From the NCBI GenBank assembly GCA_900544755.1, contig UQWQ01000022.1:1-25888 (forward strand): a DNA stretch of 25,888 bases, in the 5' to 3' direction. The stretch is from an uncultured Collinsella sp. GTDB lineage: Bacteria; Actinomycetota; Coriobacteriia; Coriobacteriales; Coriobacteriaceae. Within the stretch, counting starts at the first letter, position 1, and every line of letters begins with the position of its first letter. The position numbers were made by a program, and so were the translations under genes. A model generated the notes under the pieces. That model saw only the letters and a program-made list of their open reading frames with translations, had not been told where the DNA came from and searched no databases. Shown one piece after another: positions 7,310 through 15,441 of the stretch.

Positions 7310-9013
7310 CTACCCTAGCAGGCTCAGACCAACAGAGACAAACGCCAGGATAACGCCGACGATGGACTCGCCGCCGAGCAGGCCGCTGGCGACGACCAGG
7401 CCCTGCTCCTGGAAGGCGGCATCCTTGGAGGCCTTCTCCTCGTCCGAAAGACCGGCAGCGGCGTCGCGGCGTGCGGCCCACTTGTCGTAGGCGAGCTTGG
7501 CGCAGGAGCCCAAGAAGGCCGTGAGCGACATGTAGAACGGCAGGTACACGCCTAGGCCGATCATCATGGCCGGAATGCCGAGCCAGTACATGACGATGCC
7601 GGCGATAAAGCCGCCTGCGAACCACGGCACGCTCGGGATGCCCGAGACCATGGTGGCGACGACGCTTGCCTGCACGGCCACAAAGCTCTTGTCGGGGCCG
7701 AAAGCATCCGGACCATAGGCGGTGACGAGCGCGACCATGACGGCAGCGGCGACCAGCGCGCCCACGATGCCGCCGATGGCCTGGCCGATCCACTGCGCAC
7801 GCGGATTGGTGCCCAGCACGGCGCCGGCCTTAAAGTCGTTCATGACGTCGCCCGCAAGGCCGCATGCCACGGCCACGATGCCGGCGATGAAGAACAGCTT
7901 GACCTGGGCGATCTGTGCGAAGGCAGCCACGATGAGCATGACGATGAGGCCGAAGATCTCCATGGGGTCGATGCCCGTCTGGCCGCAGCTCTGCGCGCTC
8001 ATGATAGTGGTGACAAAGGTGAACAGCGTGACGATGACGGCCGGGACGGGGCCAAGGTCGAGCGCGATGGCGACGATCACGGCGATGGCGGCAGTACCCA
8101 GGCCGATGATGCCGGCGTCGAGCTTAAGCGAGCCCGAGATGAGCGACTGCTCGTCGGTGTCGCTGGAGCTGTCGGCGGCGAGGCCGCGGGCGATGCCGGC
8201 GACCTGCGGCAGGATGTCCTTGAGGACGACGGCGACGCCAAAGCCCATCATGAGACCCATGCCGAGCGATTTGACGATGCCCTGCGCAGTCACAACGTCG
8301 AATAGACCGGCAGCGGTGCCGCCCACGATGATGCCAAAGTTACCTAGCAGCGCGCCGGCAAACCAGAAGGCAACCGGGGCGAAGCCAACCAAAAAGCCGA
8401 TGGAGAGCAGCATGGGCGAGTTATAGATGGCAAAGGTCACGCCGGGGATGTTGAGCGTGCACAGCATGCTGGGCACCACGCCCAGAGCGTCGCGAAGCAC
8501 GCTGTAGATGCCTGCGATGGCCATGGGGCCAAAGAGCTGCTTGCCGGTCTTGCCGCCGGCCTCGGTGGCGCGCAGTGTCTGAGCTGCGGCATTGCCGGTG
8601 GGAAACTCCAGCGCGGCGTCCACGATAAAGTGACGGTGGATGAGCGCCGTGGCCAGCAGACCCAGGATAGTGCCGGCGAGTGCCACGATAAACATGTCGA
8701 GCCAGCTGATCTGGTCGGCATAGCCCAGCATCCAGGCGCCCGGAATGGTAAATGCCAGACCGCCGGCGACCATGGCGCCTGCGGACATGATGGTGTGGGT
8801 GACGTTTGCCTCGTTGAGGCTGGCGTTGCCCATGAGCTTAAGGAAGAACAGCGAGATGACGGCAGCGAAGACGATCGGCCAGGGGAGTGCACCCATCTTG
8901 AGGGCGGTGTAGGCCGAGCTTGCCGTGATGATCACGCAGCCGAGGACGCCGATGACGACGCCGCGCAGCGTGAGTTGCCCGCGCATCGAAGCGCGGTTCG
9001 AGGGATTGCTCAT
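7310..9013 (-). CDS. OPT-family oligopeptide transporter
   Basis: A 567-residue protein with about 15 membrane segments, matching OPT/YSL-type transporters that import oligopeptides or peptide-metal chelates with cation coupling. Recognisable segments are ITASSAYTALKMGALPWPIV near the start, EFPTGNAAAQTLRA, the NDFKAGAVLGTNPRAQWIGQ region and the Gly-rich C-terminal GLLGGESIVGV. The reading frame is open further upstream to 9145, but ATG 9013 (MSNPSNRASMRGQLTLRG) follows AAAGGAG at seven bases, and the upstream part is arginine-rich and unlike a transporter, so 9013 is chosen. It is divergent from coaX and ends at a strong terminator, so it is a single-gene transcript. In an amino-acid-fermenting gut organism peptide uptake fits, but substrate specificity cannot be read from sequence. 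Confidence 0.9.
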   Translation of the reverse strand: MSNPSNRASMRGQLTLRGVVIGVLGCVIITASSAYTALKMGALPWPIVFAAVISLFFLKLMGNASLNEANVTHTIMSAGAMVAGGLAFTIPGAWMLGYADQISWLDMFIVALAGTILGLLATALIHRHFIVDAALEFPTGNAAAQTLRATEAGGKTGKQLFGPMAIAGIYSVLRDALGVVPSMLCTLNIPGVTFAIYNSPMLLSIGFLVGFAPVAFWFAGALLGNFGIIVGGTAAGLFDVVTAQGIVKSLGMGLMMGFGVAVVLKDILPQVAGIARGLAADSSSDTDEQSLISGSLKLDAGIIGLGTAAIAVIVAIALDLGPVPAVIVTLFTFVTTIMSAQSCGQTGIDPMEIFGLIVMLIVAAFAQIAQVKLFFIAGIVAVACGLAGDVMNDFKAGAVLGTNPRAQWIGQAIGGIVGALVAAAVMVALVTAYGPDAFGPDKSFVAVQASVVATMVSGIPSVPWFAGGFIAGIVMYWLGIPAMMIGLGVYLPFYMSLTAFLGSCAKLAYDKWAARRDAAAGLSDEEKASKDAAFQEQGLVVASGLLGGESIVGVILAFVSVGLSLLG

Positions 9014-9205
9014 ATAAAACTCCTTTGCGTATATCCGCTTCCCCCGGGAGCGCCGATACGGATACGGCGCGGGAAGTCGGGTTACCAAGGGCCGCCGCGT
9101 GAGCTCGCGCGCGACCGCGCACCAGTATAGCCGCAAGTTAGTCATTTTGGGATGACTGGTTTAGGTAGGCGATATACTGCTGGGCAGACGAAAGGAGCGC
9201 CGACG

Positions 9206-10057
9206 ATGCTTAATGGGTGCGCATATATATTGACGGTCGACGTGGGCAACACGTTCATTCGCTTTGGCCTGTTTGCCGAGGATTCGGCCGCGGCGCAGGA
9301 GCGCCCGCTCGCGACGTGCGAGATCACGACGCCGGCCCGTATTACGGCCGACGAGGCGCGCATGCGTCTCGTGCAGGTCATGGCCGCACTGGCGGCCGAT
9401 GCGGGCATGCCGGGTGCGCTTGTGCCCGCGGCTGCTGTGCTGAGCTGCGTGGTCCCGGCGCTCGAGCGCCCGTGGAAGGCGGCACTTTCCCGCACCTGCA
9501 CGGGGCGCGTGCTCACCGTGGGGCCGGGACTTAAGACCGGCATGCCCGTGCACTACGACGATCCGGCCGAGATCGGCCCCGACCGCATCGCCGATGCCGT
9601 GGCGGCCCGCGCCGTCTACGGGTCGCCGTGCATCGTGATTGACCTGGGCACGACGACCAATATCGAGGTCATCGACGCGCACGGTACCTTTGTGGGCGGC
9701 GTTATCGCGCCGGGGCTGGCACTCGGCGCCCGTTCGCTCTCGGCGGCAGCAGCGCGCCTACCCCAGGTTGAGCCCTCGGCGCCCACACATGTAATCGGCC
9801 ACAACACGCGTGAGGCCATGCGCTCGGGTGTGGTTTTGGGCGAGGTAGCCCGCATCGACGGCATGCTCGACATGGTGCTTGCCGAGATGCGCGCGACCAA
9901 GGCCGCGGGGGAGGGCGATGTGCCCATCGTCATTACCGGCGACGATGCCGAGGCACTTGCGGCGCTGGTCGGCCATAGCCTGACGGTAGACGACGCGCTG
10001 ACGTTGCGGGGTCTCGCCGAGCTCTACCGCATCAACCAAAAGCCCCGCCGCGCGTAG
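9206..10057 (+). CDS. coaX: Type III pantothenate kinase
   Basis: This 283-residue protein phosphorylates pantothenate to 4'-phosphopantothenate, the first step of coenzyme A synthesis, in the cytosol. It shows the ASKHA-fold signatures of CoaX: DVGNTFIRFGLF (12-23, first phosphate loop), GPDRIADAVAA (124-134, with the likely catalytic Asp126), IDLGTTTNIEVID (145-157) and GGVIAPGLALGARSL (164-178). The length is a little above the usual 255-260, from an Ala-rich insertion near 30-75. ATG 9206 is chosen because AAAGGAG lies at 9191-9197; the frame extends to 9152 without support. A candidate -10, TATACT, lies at 9173-9178. Divergent from the OPT transporter. Confidence 0.93.
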   Translation: MLNGCAYILTVDVGNTFIRFGLFAEDSAAAQERPLATCEITTPARITADEARMRLVQVMAALAADAGMPGALVPAAAVLSCVVPALERPWKAALSRTCTGRVLTVGPGLKTGMPVHYDDPAEIGPDRIADAVAARAVYGSPCIVIDLGTTTNIEVIDAHGTFVGGVIAPGLALGARSLSAAAARLPQVEPSAPTHVIGHNTREAMRSGVVLGEVARIDGMLDMVLAEMRATKAAGEGDVPIVITGDDAEALAALVGHSLTVDDALTLRGLAELYRINQKPRRA

Positions 10058-10068
10058 GGCGAGGGGCT
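10041..10068 (+). terminator. Weak hairpin at coaX end
   Basis: AGCCCC (10041-10046) can pair with GGGGCT (10063-10068) around the coaX stop codon. No T-run follows, so termination is uncertain. Confidence 0.3.
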
Positions 10069-10099
10069 GGTGGGATAAGCGCCCCTACCTTTCACCTGC

Positions 10100-10105
10100 T
10101 ACAAT
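10100..10105 (+). promoter_or_regulatory. Candidate -10 box for dCMP deaminase
   Basis: TACAAT lies 35 bases before the ATG at 10140. No good -35 hexamer is visible at 16-18 bases upstream. Confidence 0.35.
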
Positions 10106-10139
10106 GGGCCAAACTATTGCGATTGCGGAGGTGTCTGCC

Positions 10140-10664
10140 ATGTCGGACGATCTTCATCAAACCGCGTCGGGCAAGCGCCGCGACGTTATTAGCTGGGACG
10201 AGTTCTTTATGAGCGTGGCCATCGCCGCGCAGCGCCGCAGCAAGGACCCCAACACGCAGGTGGGAGCGTGCATCGCCAGCACCAACCACCGCATCCTTTC
10301 GGTGGGTTACAACGGCACGCCCTCGGCGCTCAACGACGACTTTTTCCCGTGGGGTACGAGCGATGACCCGCTGCAGGACAAGCACAACTACGTGGTCCAT
10401 GCCGAGGCCAACGCCGTGCTCAACTACCGTGGCTCGCTCAAGGACCTCGAGGGTTCCACGGTTTACGTCACGCTGTTCCCGTGCCATGACTGCGCCAAGA
10501 TCCTGGCGCAGGTGGGCGTGGGCGAGGTCGTCTACCTGGACAATAAGTATGCCGACACCGATGACGGCCGTATCAGCCGCCGCATTCTCGACTCCTGCGG
10601 CATCAGCTACCGCCAGGTCATCGTCGATGTCCAGATTGGTACCGGGGGACAGGCTCGGCAGTAG
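10140..10664 (+). CDS. Deoxycytidylate (dCMP) deaminase family protein
   Basis: A 174-residue zinc deaminase converting dCMP to dUMP, which supplies thymidylate synthesis. The zinc site is complete: H87-A-E89 (VVHAEANAVLN) and PCHDC with C115 and C118. The N-terminal ISWDEFFMSVAIAAQRRSKDPNTQVGA-like segment and VGYNGTPSA are typical of the dCMP deaminase/ComEB family. The start is ATG 10140, nine bases from GGAGG (10127-10131); an upstream in-frame ATG at 10104 lies inside the probable promoter. The last nine residues (IGTGGQARQ) are encoded by a sequence containing GGGGACAGG, the loop of the repeat hairpins found after other genes here. Overall call is strong. Confidence 0.9.
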   Translation: MSDDLHQTASGKRRDVISWDEFFMSVAIAAQRRSKDPNTQVGACIASTNHRILSVGYNGTPSALNDDFFPWGTSDDPLQDKHNYVVHAEANAVLNYRGSLKDLEGSTVYVTLFPCHDCAKILAQVGVGEVVYLDNKYADTDDGRISRRILDSCGISYRQVIVDVQIGTGGQARQ

Positions 10665-10796
10665 CGCGTGCCAACGCCAGCTGGCGGCAAAACAGCCAAA
10701 AGAGCCCCGTCCCAAATTGACTGCTCGTGAAAGTCGTGTCCGCACGCATGGCTGGCGCCTAAGCGGGTACATGGCTGTAGTAACATAGCCCCTGTC

Positions 10797-10812
10797 CGCG
10801 GGCGTGCCCGCG
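10797..10812 (+). other. Short GC hairpin upstream of NifU-like gene
   Basis: CGCGGG-CGTG-CCCGCG followed by TTATT sits just before the ribosome site of the gene at 10835. It could be a weak terminator for the preceding gene or a 5' leader structure. Confidence 0.3.
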
Positions 10813-10834
10813 TTATTGTGAGAAAGGAGCCCCT

Positions 10835-11113
10835 GTGGCTGTTAACGAAGAGCTGCTTAAGAAGGTTCTTGAAGAGATTCGCCCCAACCTGCAGGCCGAT
10901 GGCGGCGATATGGAGTATGTGGGCGTCGACGACGAGGGTGTTGTCAAGCTGGAGCTGCAGGGCGCCTGCGCCGGCTGCCCCATGAGCTCGCTAACCCTTT
11001 CCATGGGTATCGAGCGCATCCTGAAGGAGCATGTGCCCGGCGTTACCCGCGTTGAGCAGGTCAATGCTTCCGGCGAGGCCGAGGACCTGTACGACGAGTA
11101 CGCGCCGTTCTAA
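10835..11113 (+). CDS. NifU C-terminal-like Fe-S scaffold protein
   Basis: A 92-residue protein made only of the NifU C-terminal (Nfu) domain, which carries or delivers Fe-S clusters. The key motif is CAGCPMSSLT with C45 and C48, and the segment RPNLQADGGDMEYVGVDDEGVV is characteristic. Two such subunits would bridge one 4Fe-4S cluster through the CxxC pairs. The start is GTG 10835, with AAAGGAG shortly upstream. A hairpin follows 50 bases after the stop and then lgt, so co-transcription with lgt is possible but not required. A cluster-supplying protein fits an anaerobe rich in Fe-S enzymes, such as the radical SAM enzyme in this window. Confidence 0.9.
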   Translation: MAVNEELLKKVLEEIRPNLQADGGDMEYVGVDDEGVVKLELQGACAGCPMSSLTLSMGIERILKEHVPGVTRVEQVNASGEAEDLYDEYAPF

Positions 11114-11163
11114 GACGCGAAAGCTGCGGACGGTACGCTCCGCATAGACGTTACGTCCAAATG

Positions 11164-11197
11164 TGCGGCTGCGAGCGTAAGGCCCGCGGCCGCATTT
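11164..11197 (+). terminator. Hairpin between NifU-like gene and lgt
   Basis: TGCGGCTGCG (11164-11173) pairs with CGCGGCCGCA (11185-11194), with one wobble, followed by TTT. It is a modest terminator or a leader hairpin just before the lgt ribosome site. Confidence 0.45.
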
Positions 11198-11221
11198 GTA
11201 TGTAGGGAGCAGGGGATCGAT

Positions 11222-12043
11222 ATGCTCAACGACCTCTACCATATGCTTGATCCCGTCGCGATCTCGGCGGGCCCCATCACTATCTACTGGTACGGCCTGG
11301 CCTACGTGGTCGGCGCCCTGCTCACGGCGGTCGTTATGTACCGCACGCAGCGTCGTTGGGGCTTTAGCATTACGATCGATGACCTGACGAGCGTCGTGGT
11401 CGGCGCGGTCTTTGGCCTCATCATCGGCGCGCGCCTGTTTTACGTCGTCTTTTACGGCGATGGCTACTATTGGACCCACCCGCTCGAGATCTTTGCCACC
11501 AACGAGGGCGGCATGAGCTTCCACGGCGGCCTGGTGGGCGGCATCTTGGGCGGTATCATCGTGTGCCGCATGTATAAGCTTGACGCCTGGACCATCGCCG
11601 ACCTTGCCGTGATCGGCGCCCCGCTGGCCCTGTGCCTGGGCCGTTGTGCCAATTTCGTCAACGGCGAGCTGTGGGGTAAGCCGACCGATCTGCCTTGGGG
11701 TGTGGTCTTTGGCGGCACTGCGGGCGATATGCCGCGCCATCCCTCCCAGCTCTATGAGGCGTTTCTTGAGGGCGTCGTGCTCTTCTGTTTTTTGCAGGTG
11801 CTCAGCCGCAAAAAGCCACTGCTGCCCCAGGGTACGTTTATGGGCGTGTTCGTGATGGGGTACGGCGTCGTCCGCTTTCTCGTTGAGTTCGTGCGCGTGC
11901 CCGATGCCCAGCTGGGCTATCTGCTGGGAGGCGTTATCACCATGGGCCAGCTGCTGAGTTTGCCGCTCGTGATTGCCGGCCTGGCGCTCATCATCTTCGC
12001 CCGACACCGCAATCGCCCCCAGCGCATCTACCTCGACGCCTAA
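11222..12043 (+). CDS. lgt: Prolipoprotein diacylglyceryl transferase
   Basis: This 273-residue integral membrane enzyme moves diacylglycerol from phosphatidylglycerol to the lipobox cysteine of prolipoproteins, the first step of lipoprotein maturation. All family signatures are seen: SFHGG at 99-103, the Lgt signature GRCANFVNGELWG at 140-152 and RHPSQLYEA at 172-180. About seven membrane segments are present and the length is normal. ATG 11222 follows GGGAG near 11205. The TAA stop is directly followed by a hairpin repeat with a T-run that may act as terminator. Confidence 0.95.
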   Translation: MLNDLYHMLDPVAISAGPITIYWYGLAYVVGALLTAVVMYRTQRRWGFSITIDDLTSVVVGAVFGLIIGARLFYVVFYGDGYYWTHPLEIFATNEGGMSFHGGLVGGILGGIIVCRMYKLDAWTIADLAVIGAPLALCLGRCANFVNGELWGKPTDLPWGVVFGGTAGDMPRHPSQLYEAFLEGVVLFCFLQVLSRKKPLLPQGTFMGVFVMGYGVVRFLVEFVRVPDAQLGYLLGGVITMGQLLSLPLVIAGLALIIFARHRNRPQRIYLDA

Positions 12044-12080
12044 CCACCACAAAGGGGACACAGGCACCTTTGTGGTGGTT
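12042..12080 (+). repeat. Stop-codon-adjacent hairpin repeat, copy 1 (possible lgt terminator)
   Basis: A perfect 14-base stem, AACCACCACAAAGG (12042-12055) with CCTTTGTGGTGGTT (12067-12080), begins inside the UAA stop of lgt. Its loop side carries GGGGACA-CAGG starting 11 bases after the stop. TTTT at 12079-12082 makes it a plausible terminator. Two further copies follow other genes with unrelated stems. Confidence 0.8.
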
Positions 12081-12119
12081 TTGCTGAGTTTGATAGGTTT
12101 CTAGAAAGGCTTTCGGACT

Positions 12120-14303
12120 GTGAAGGATTCCGATCTCTCCACAACGGCTGCGCGCGACGCGGCCCGCATCGTCTGGTTTAAGCGCTACCCCGCCAAGCAG
12201 ACGCTCATCGCATTTCTGCTCGCGCTGTTGGCGACCACGGCGTTTTCCATCGATCCCGCCCCGGTGTCGAGCAACGCAGTCTTGGCGATTGACCCCAAAG
12301 CCTCGGGCATGCTGTACGTGTGCTACGAGGTGCTCCTCTCGTTTGCCGGCCATACCGACGCGGTCATGCTGCTTGCGCTTGCCTGCCTGCTCACGCTGCC
12401 GTTTCGCTACGTGTTCTTTGGCCGTGGCGACACCTGGCGTCCATCGATCATTCTGCCGTCGCTGTTTTTCGCCATCTGCATGGTGTTCGGCCGCAGCTAC
12501 GACCTCACCGACTCGGCCGAGATTGTTCTTGGCGACAAGGCCCGCATCATCTGCGCCTGGATTGGCGGCGCGGGCTGGATGCTCCTGGCGATCGTGGCCT
12601 TCTATCTGGCTTTTGAGTGTCTGGATTGGCTGAGCTCCCGACGCATCCCGTTTTCCGAGGCGCACTTTGGCCGCATATGGCGTGTGGCTCACGCCGTGCT
12701 CTCGGTCCATCCCTTTGCCGGGCCCTTCCTGGTGCTTATGATCGCCTGGGCGCCCACGCTCATCGCTTCGCTGCCCGGCCTTTTTATGGGAGATACGGGT
12801 GCGCAGATTCGCCAGTGGTTCAACTATCCCAACGGCACGAGCGACTACCTGCGCCTACTCAACCCCAACGTGCTGCTCAACGGGCATCATCCCGTAGTGC
12901 ACACGGCCATTATCGGCTCGTGCGTTCAACTGGGGCTTTCGCTGTTCAACAGCGCTAACGCGGGCCTCATCATCTATACCTGCGCTCAATTTGTCATCAC
13001 GGCTGCCTGCATGGCCTATTCCATTTCGTCGCTGCGCAAACTGGGCGTGAGCCTGCCGGTTCGCGGTGCGATCCTGCTGTTCTTTGCGTTTATGCCGATG
13101 TTCTCTAACTACGCGGCGTTGCTCACCAAAGACGTGCTCTTTGCCGACGCGTTTTTGGTGCTGCTGGTACAGACCGTCAAGCTCGTGGCATGTGGCTTGC
13201 CCCGTCGTGATGCCAATGCCGAGCGTGCGGGCGAACAGAGGCCCGTGCTCTTTGCGCGCCACGACTGGCTGTTGCTTGCGCTGGCTGCCATGGGTTCCAC
13301 GTTTTTGCGCAATGGCGGTCTGGTCTTTCCGTTGGCGGCCTGCGTGATTGCGGCGGCGTTTTGCGCATGGGATGTACATGTCGCCCGTCGTGCGGCTAAG
13401 CAGACGGGCACCGCGGTCTCATGCGCCACGCCGCGCTTCCGCTGGGTTGGCGTCCTCGCGGTGCTCGCACTCTGCCTTGCCTCTAATATGTACTTCACCA
13501 AGGTCTTTATGCCGGCGCACGACATCACGCCCGGCTCCAAGCGCGAAATTCTCTCGATTCCGTTCCAACAGACGGCTCGTTTCGTCCAAAAGCACGACGG
13601 CCTCAACTCGGGCGTCAACCCCACGGTAAAGGAGGACGGCGCCATCGTGGAGGCTCCTTGCGACGGCTTGGTGACCGATGAGGAGCGCGCCGTGATCGAC
13701 CGGGTGCTCAAGTACGAGAATCTGGGCCGCCGTTACAACCCGGATAAGTCGGATGCCGTCAAGAACTGCTTTAACGAGTACGCCTCGCAGGAGGACATCA
13801 AGGCCTATTTTGAGGTCTGGGCGCAGATGTTCAAAAAGGATCCCGAGTGCTATATCTCGGCGCTCATCAATAACTATTACGGCTACTTTTATCCGAGCGC
13901 GCGCGATGCCTGGGTCTACAGCACGGCGCGTAGTGCCGAGATCATGGCGCGTCCCGACAACCTCAAGTACTTCGATTTCCATCCGGTTGACAGCAACGTG
14001 GTGCGCTGGTGCGACCACCTGATCAATCTGTACCGTGTGGCGGTGCAGCGCATCCCGTTTATTTCGCTCACCATGAGCTCGGCCACCTATGTGTGGATCA
14101 TGATTGCCGTGGTGGTCTACCTGCTGCGTCGTCATTCATGGCGTGCGCTGGCGATCTGGGTGCCGCTGTTGGGCGTGCTCGCCGTGTGCCTGATTGGTCC
14201 GTGCAACGGCTCGACCTACATGCGCTACCTGTATCCGGTCATCGCCTGCATGCCCTTTGCCATCGGCGCCACCATCACCCGCAGCGACCTCCTCTGGTCC
14301 TAA
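12120..14303 (+). CDS. Large polytopic membrane protein, DUF6020-like
   Basis: A 727-residue protein with about 12-14 membrane segments. It resembles the DUF6020 group of Gram-positive membrane proteins with a GT-C glycosyltransferase-like layout. Near residue 220, GDTGAQIRQWFNYPNG and, later, NGHHPVVHTAIIG are conserved-looking loops with Asp and His, reminiscent of lipid-linked sugar transferases. A large soluble domain lies between residues 455 and 640 before the last membrane segments, which end at TYMRYLYPVIACMPF. A role in cell-surface glycan assembly is possible but inferred. The start is GTG 12120 with AGAAAGG at about 12102-12109. It is separated from lgt by a hairpin repeat and followed by another. 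Confidence 0.7.
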   Translation: MKDSDLSTTAARDAARIVWFKRYPAKQTLIAFLLALLATTAFSIDPAPVSSNAVLAIDPKASGMLYVCYEVLLSFAGHTDAVMLLALACLLTLPFRYVFFGRGDTWRPSIILPSLFFAICMVFGRSYDLTDSAEIVLGDKARIICAWIGGAGWMLLAIVAFYLAFECLDWLSSRRIPFSEAHFGRIWRVAHAVLSVHPFAGPFLVLMIAWAPTLIASLPGLFMGDTGAQIRQWFNYPNGTSDYLRLLNPNVLLNGHHPVVHTAIIGSCVQLGLSLFNSANAGLIIYTCAQFVITAACMAYSISSLRKLGVSLPVRGAILLFFAFMPMFSNYAALLTKDVLFADAFLVLLVQTVKLVACGLPRRDANAERAGEQRPVLFARHDWLLLALAAMGSTFLRNGGLVFPLAACVIAAAFCAWDVHVARRAAKQTGTAVSCATPRFRWVGVLAVLALCLASNMYFTKVFMPAHDITPGSKREILSIPFQQTARFVQKHDGLNSGVNPTVKEDGAIVEAPCDGLVTDEERAVIDRVLKYENLGRRYNPDKSDAVKNCFNEYASQEDIKAYFEVWAQMFKKDPECYISALINNYYGYFYPSARDAWVYSTARSAEIMARPDNLKYFDFHPVDSNVVRWCDHLINLYRVAVQRIPFISLTMSSATYVWIMIAVVVYLLRRHSWRALAIWVPLLGVLAVCLIGPCNGSTYMRYLYPVIACMPFAIGATITRSDLLWS

Positions 14304-14338
14304 TTTGGTGCAAAGGGGACAGGTTGCTTTGCACCAAA
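14304..14338 (+). repeat. Stop-codon-adjacent hairpin repeat, copy 2
   Basis: A perfect 12-base stem, TTTGGTGCAAAG (14304-14315) with CTTTGCACCAAA (14327-14338), starts immediately after the UAA of the DUF6020-like gene. The loop is GGGACAGGTTG, with GGGGACAGG beginning 12 bases after the stop. There is no T-run. Confidence 0.8.
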
Positions 14339-14371
14339 GGGTGGCATCATCACGACGCCTTCATTTTGGGG

Positions 14372-14400
14372 TTTATCTCGCAGGCCAGTAGGTATATCAT
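14372..14400 (+). promoter_or_regulatory. yebC: Candidate yebC promoter
   Basis: TTTATC (14372-14377) and TATCAT (14395-14400) are separated by 17 bases. The -10 is good and the -35 weak. It lies about 70 bases before the yebC start. Confidence 0.35.
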
Positions 14401-14468
14401 AACGACGTTTGTTTATATTGCCCGAGCATCTGCGCTGGGCTTTAGGTCGAAACCGATAGGAGACACGT

Positions 14469-15275
14469 ATGTCCGGACACTCTAAGTGGGCCACAACCAA
14501 GCATCGTAAGGGCGCGCAGGACGCCAAGCGTTCCGCCCTCTTCTCCAAGCTCAGCCGCAACATCACCGTTGCTGCCCGTCTCGGCGGTGACCCGCTGCCC
14601 GAGAACAACGCCAGCCTCGCCGCTGCCGTTGCCAAGGCCAAGGCTCAGTCCATGCCTAAGGACAAGATCAAGTCCGCTATCGACAAGGCTTTTGGTTCGG
14701 GTGCCGACGCCGCCGTCTACGAGAACATCGTGTACGAGGGCTACGGTCCCGCCGGTGTCGCCGTCTACGTCGACTGCCTGACCGACAACCGCAACCGTAC
14801 TGCCGCTGATGTCCGTTCCGCCTTCTCTCACGCTGGTGGCAACCTGGGCACCTCCGGCTCCGTCGCCTTCCAGTTTGAGCGCAAGGGCCAGATCGTCGTC
14901 GCCAAGGAGATCCTGGACGAGAACGCCAAGAAGGAGACCATGATCGCCAACGGTGCTGCCGGTGACGAGGATGAGTTCATGATGGCCATCGCCGAGGCCG
15001 GTGGCGAGGACTACGAGGACGCCGGCGAGGAGTGGATCGTCTGGACCACTGCCAACGAGGTCATGGCTGTCTCCAAGGCGCTCGAGGAGCAGGGCGTCCA
15101 GGTCAAGGGCTCCGAGACCACCATGGTCCCGACCACCCCGACCGAGGTCTCCGGCGCCGACGCCAAGAAGGTTCAGCGCCTCATCGACCGTCTTGAGGAG
15201 CTCGACGACGTCCAGGATGTTTACAGCACCATGGACATGACCGACGAGGTCATCGCTGCCCTCGAGGAGGAGTAG
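14469..15275 (+). CDS. yebC: YebC/PmpR family protein
   Basis: A 268-residue protein beginning MSGHSKWATTKHRKGAQDAK, the diagnostic YebC start (usually GHSKWxxIxHxK). DNIKSAIDKA-like and YEGYGPAGVAVYVDCLTDNRNRT segments follow, and GNLGTSGSVAFQFERKG. Family members act as DNA-binding regulators or, as shown for several homologues, help ribosomes through stalling sequences such as polyproline; which applies here is unknown. It is slightly longer than the usual 240-250 residues because of acidic segments around 155-180 and at the end. ATG 14469 follows AGGAG. The codon use is strongly biased toward preferred codons, implying high expression. Confidence 0.95.
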   Translation: MSGHSKWATTKHRKGAQDAKRSALFSKLSRNITVAARLGGDPLPENNASLAAAVAKAKAQSMPKDKIKSAIDKAFGSGADAAVYENIVYEGYGPAGVAVYVDCLTDNRNRTAADVRSAFSHAGGNLGTSGSVAFQFERKGQIVVAKEILDENAKKETMIANGAAGDEDEFMMAIAEAGGEDYEDAGEEWIVWTTANEVMAVSKALEEQGVQVKGSETTMVPTTPTEVSGADAKKVQRLIDRLEELDDVQDVYSTMDMTDEVIAALEEE

Positions 15276-15280
15276 CGCCC

Positions 15281-15298
15281 GCACGGGTTAAGCCGTGC
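15281..15298 (+). other. Hairpin just after yebC
   Basis: GCACGG-GTTAAG-CCGTGC lies five bases after the yebC stop, without a T-run. It may protect the 3' end or pause polymerase before the stronger terminator at 15345. Confidence 0.4.
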
Positions 15299-15344
15299 AT
15301 ATCTGGGCATAATGAAGCGAGCATGCAAGCCTCGTGGAATAGAT

Positions 15345-15387
15345 GAGCCGGATCCGCGTGCGTAGAGCACCGGACCCGGCTCTTTTA
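15345..15387 (+). terminator. Rho-independent terminator of yebC
   Basis: GAGCCGGATCCG (15345-15356) pairs with CGGACCCGGCTC (15371-15382) over 12 bases with one mismatch, followed by TTTT. Confidence 0.85.
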
Positions 15388-15391
15388 TAAT
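15386..15391 (+). promoter_or_regulatory. Candidate -10 box for AmaP operon
   Basis: A perfect TATAAT overlaps the T-run of the yebC terminator, 51 bases before the GTG start at 15442. The matching -35 would fall inside the terminator hairpin and is weak. Confidence 0.45.
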
Positions 15392-15441
15392 GATGCGAAC
15401 CGTTTTGCATTTCGAGAGCCGAGATTTGAAGGGAGCGCCGC

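Noticed and set aside
9014..9145. N-terminal extension of the OPT transporter
   Set aside because: The extra residues are Arg/Pro-rich and unlike the family, and ATG 9013 has an excellent AAAGGAG site.
14442..15284. 280-residue minus-strand frame opposite yebC
   Set aside because: It is an antisense shadow with Leu/Gly/Asp-rich composition; yebC on the plus strand is unmistakable.
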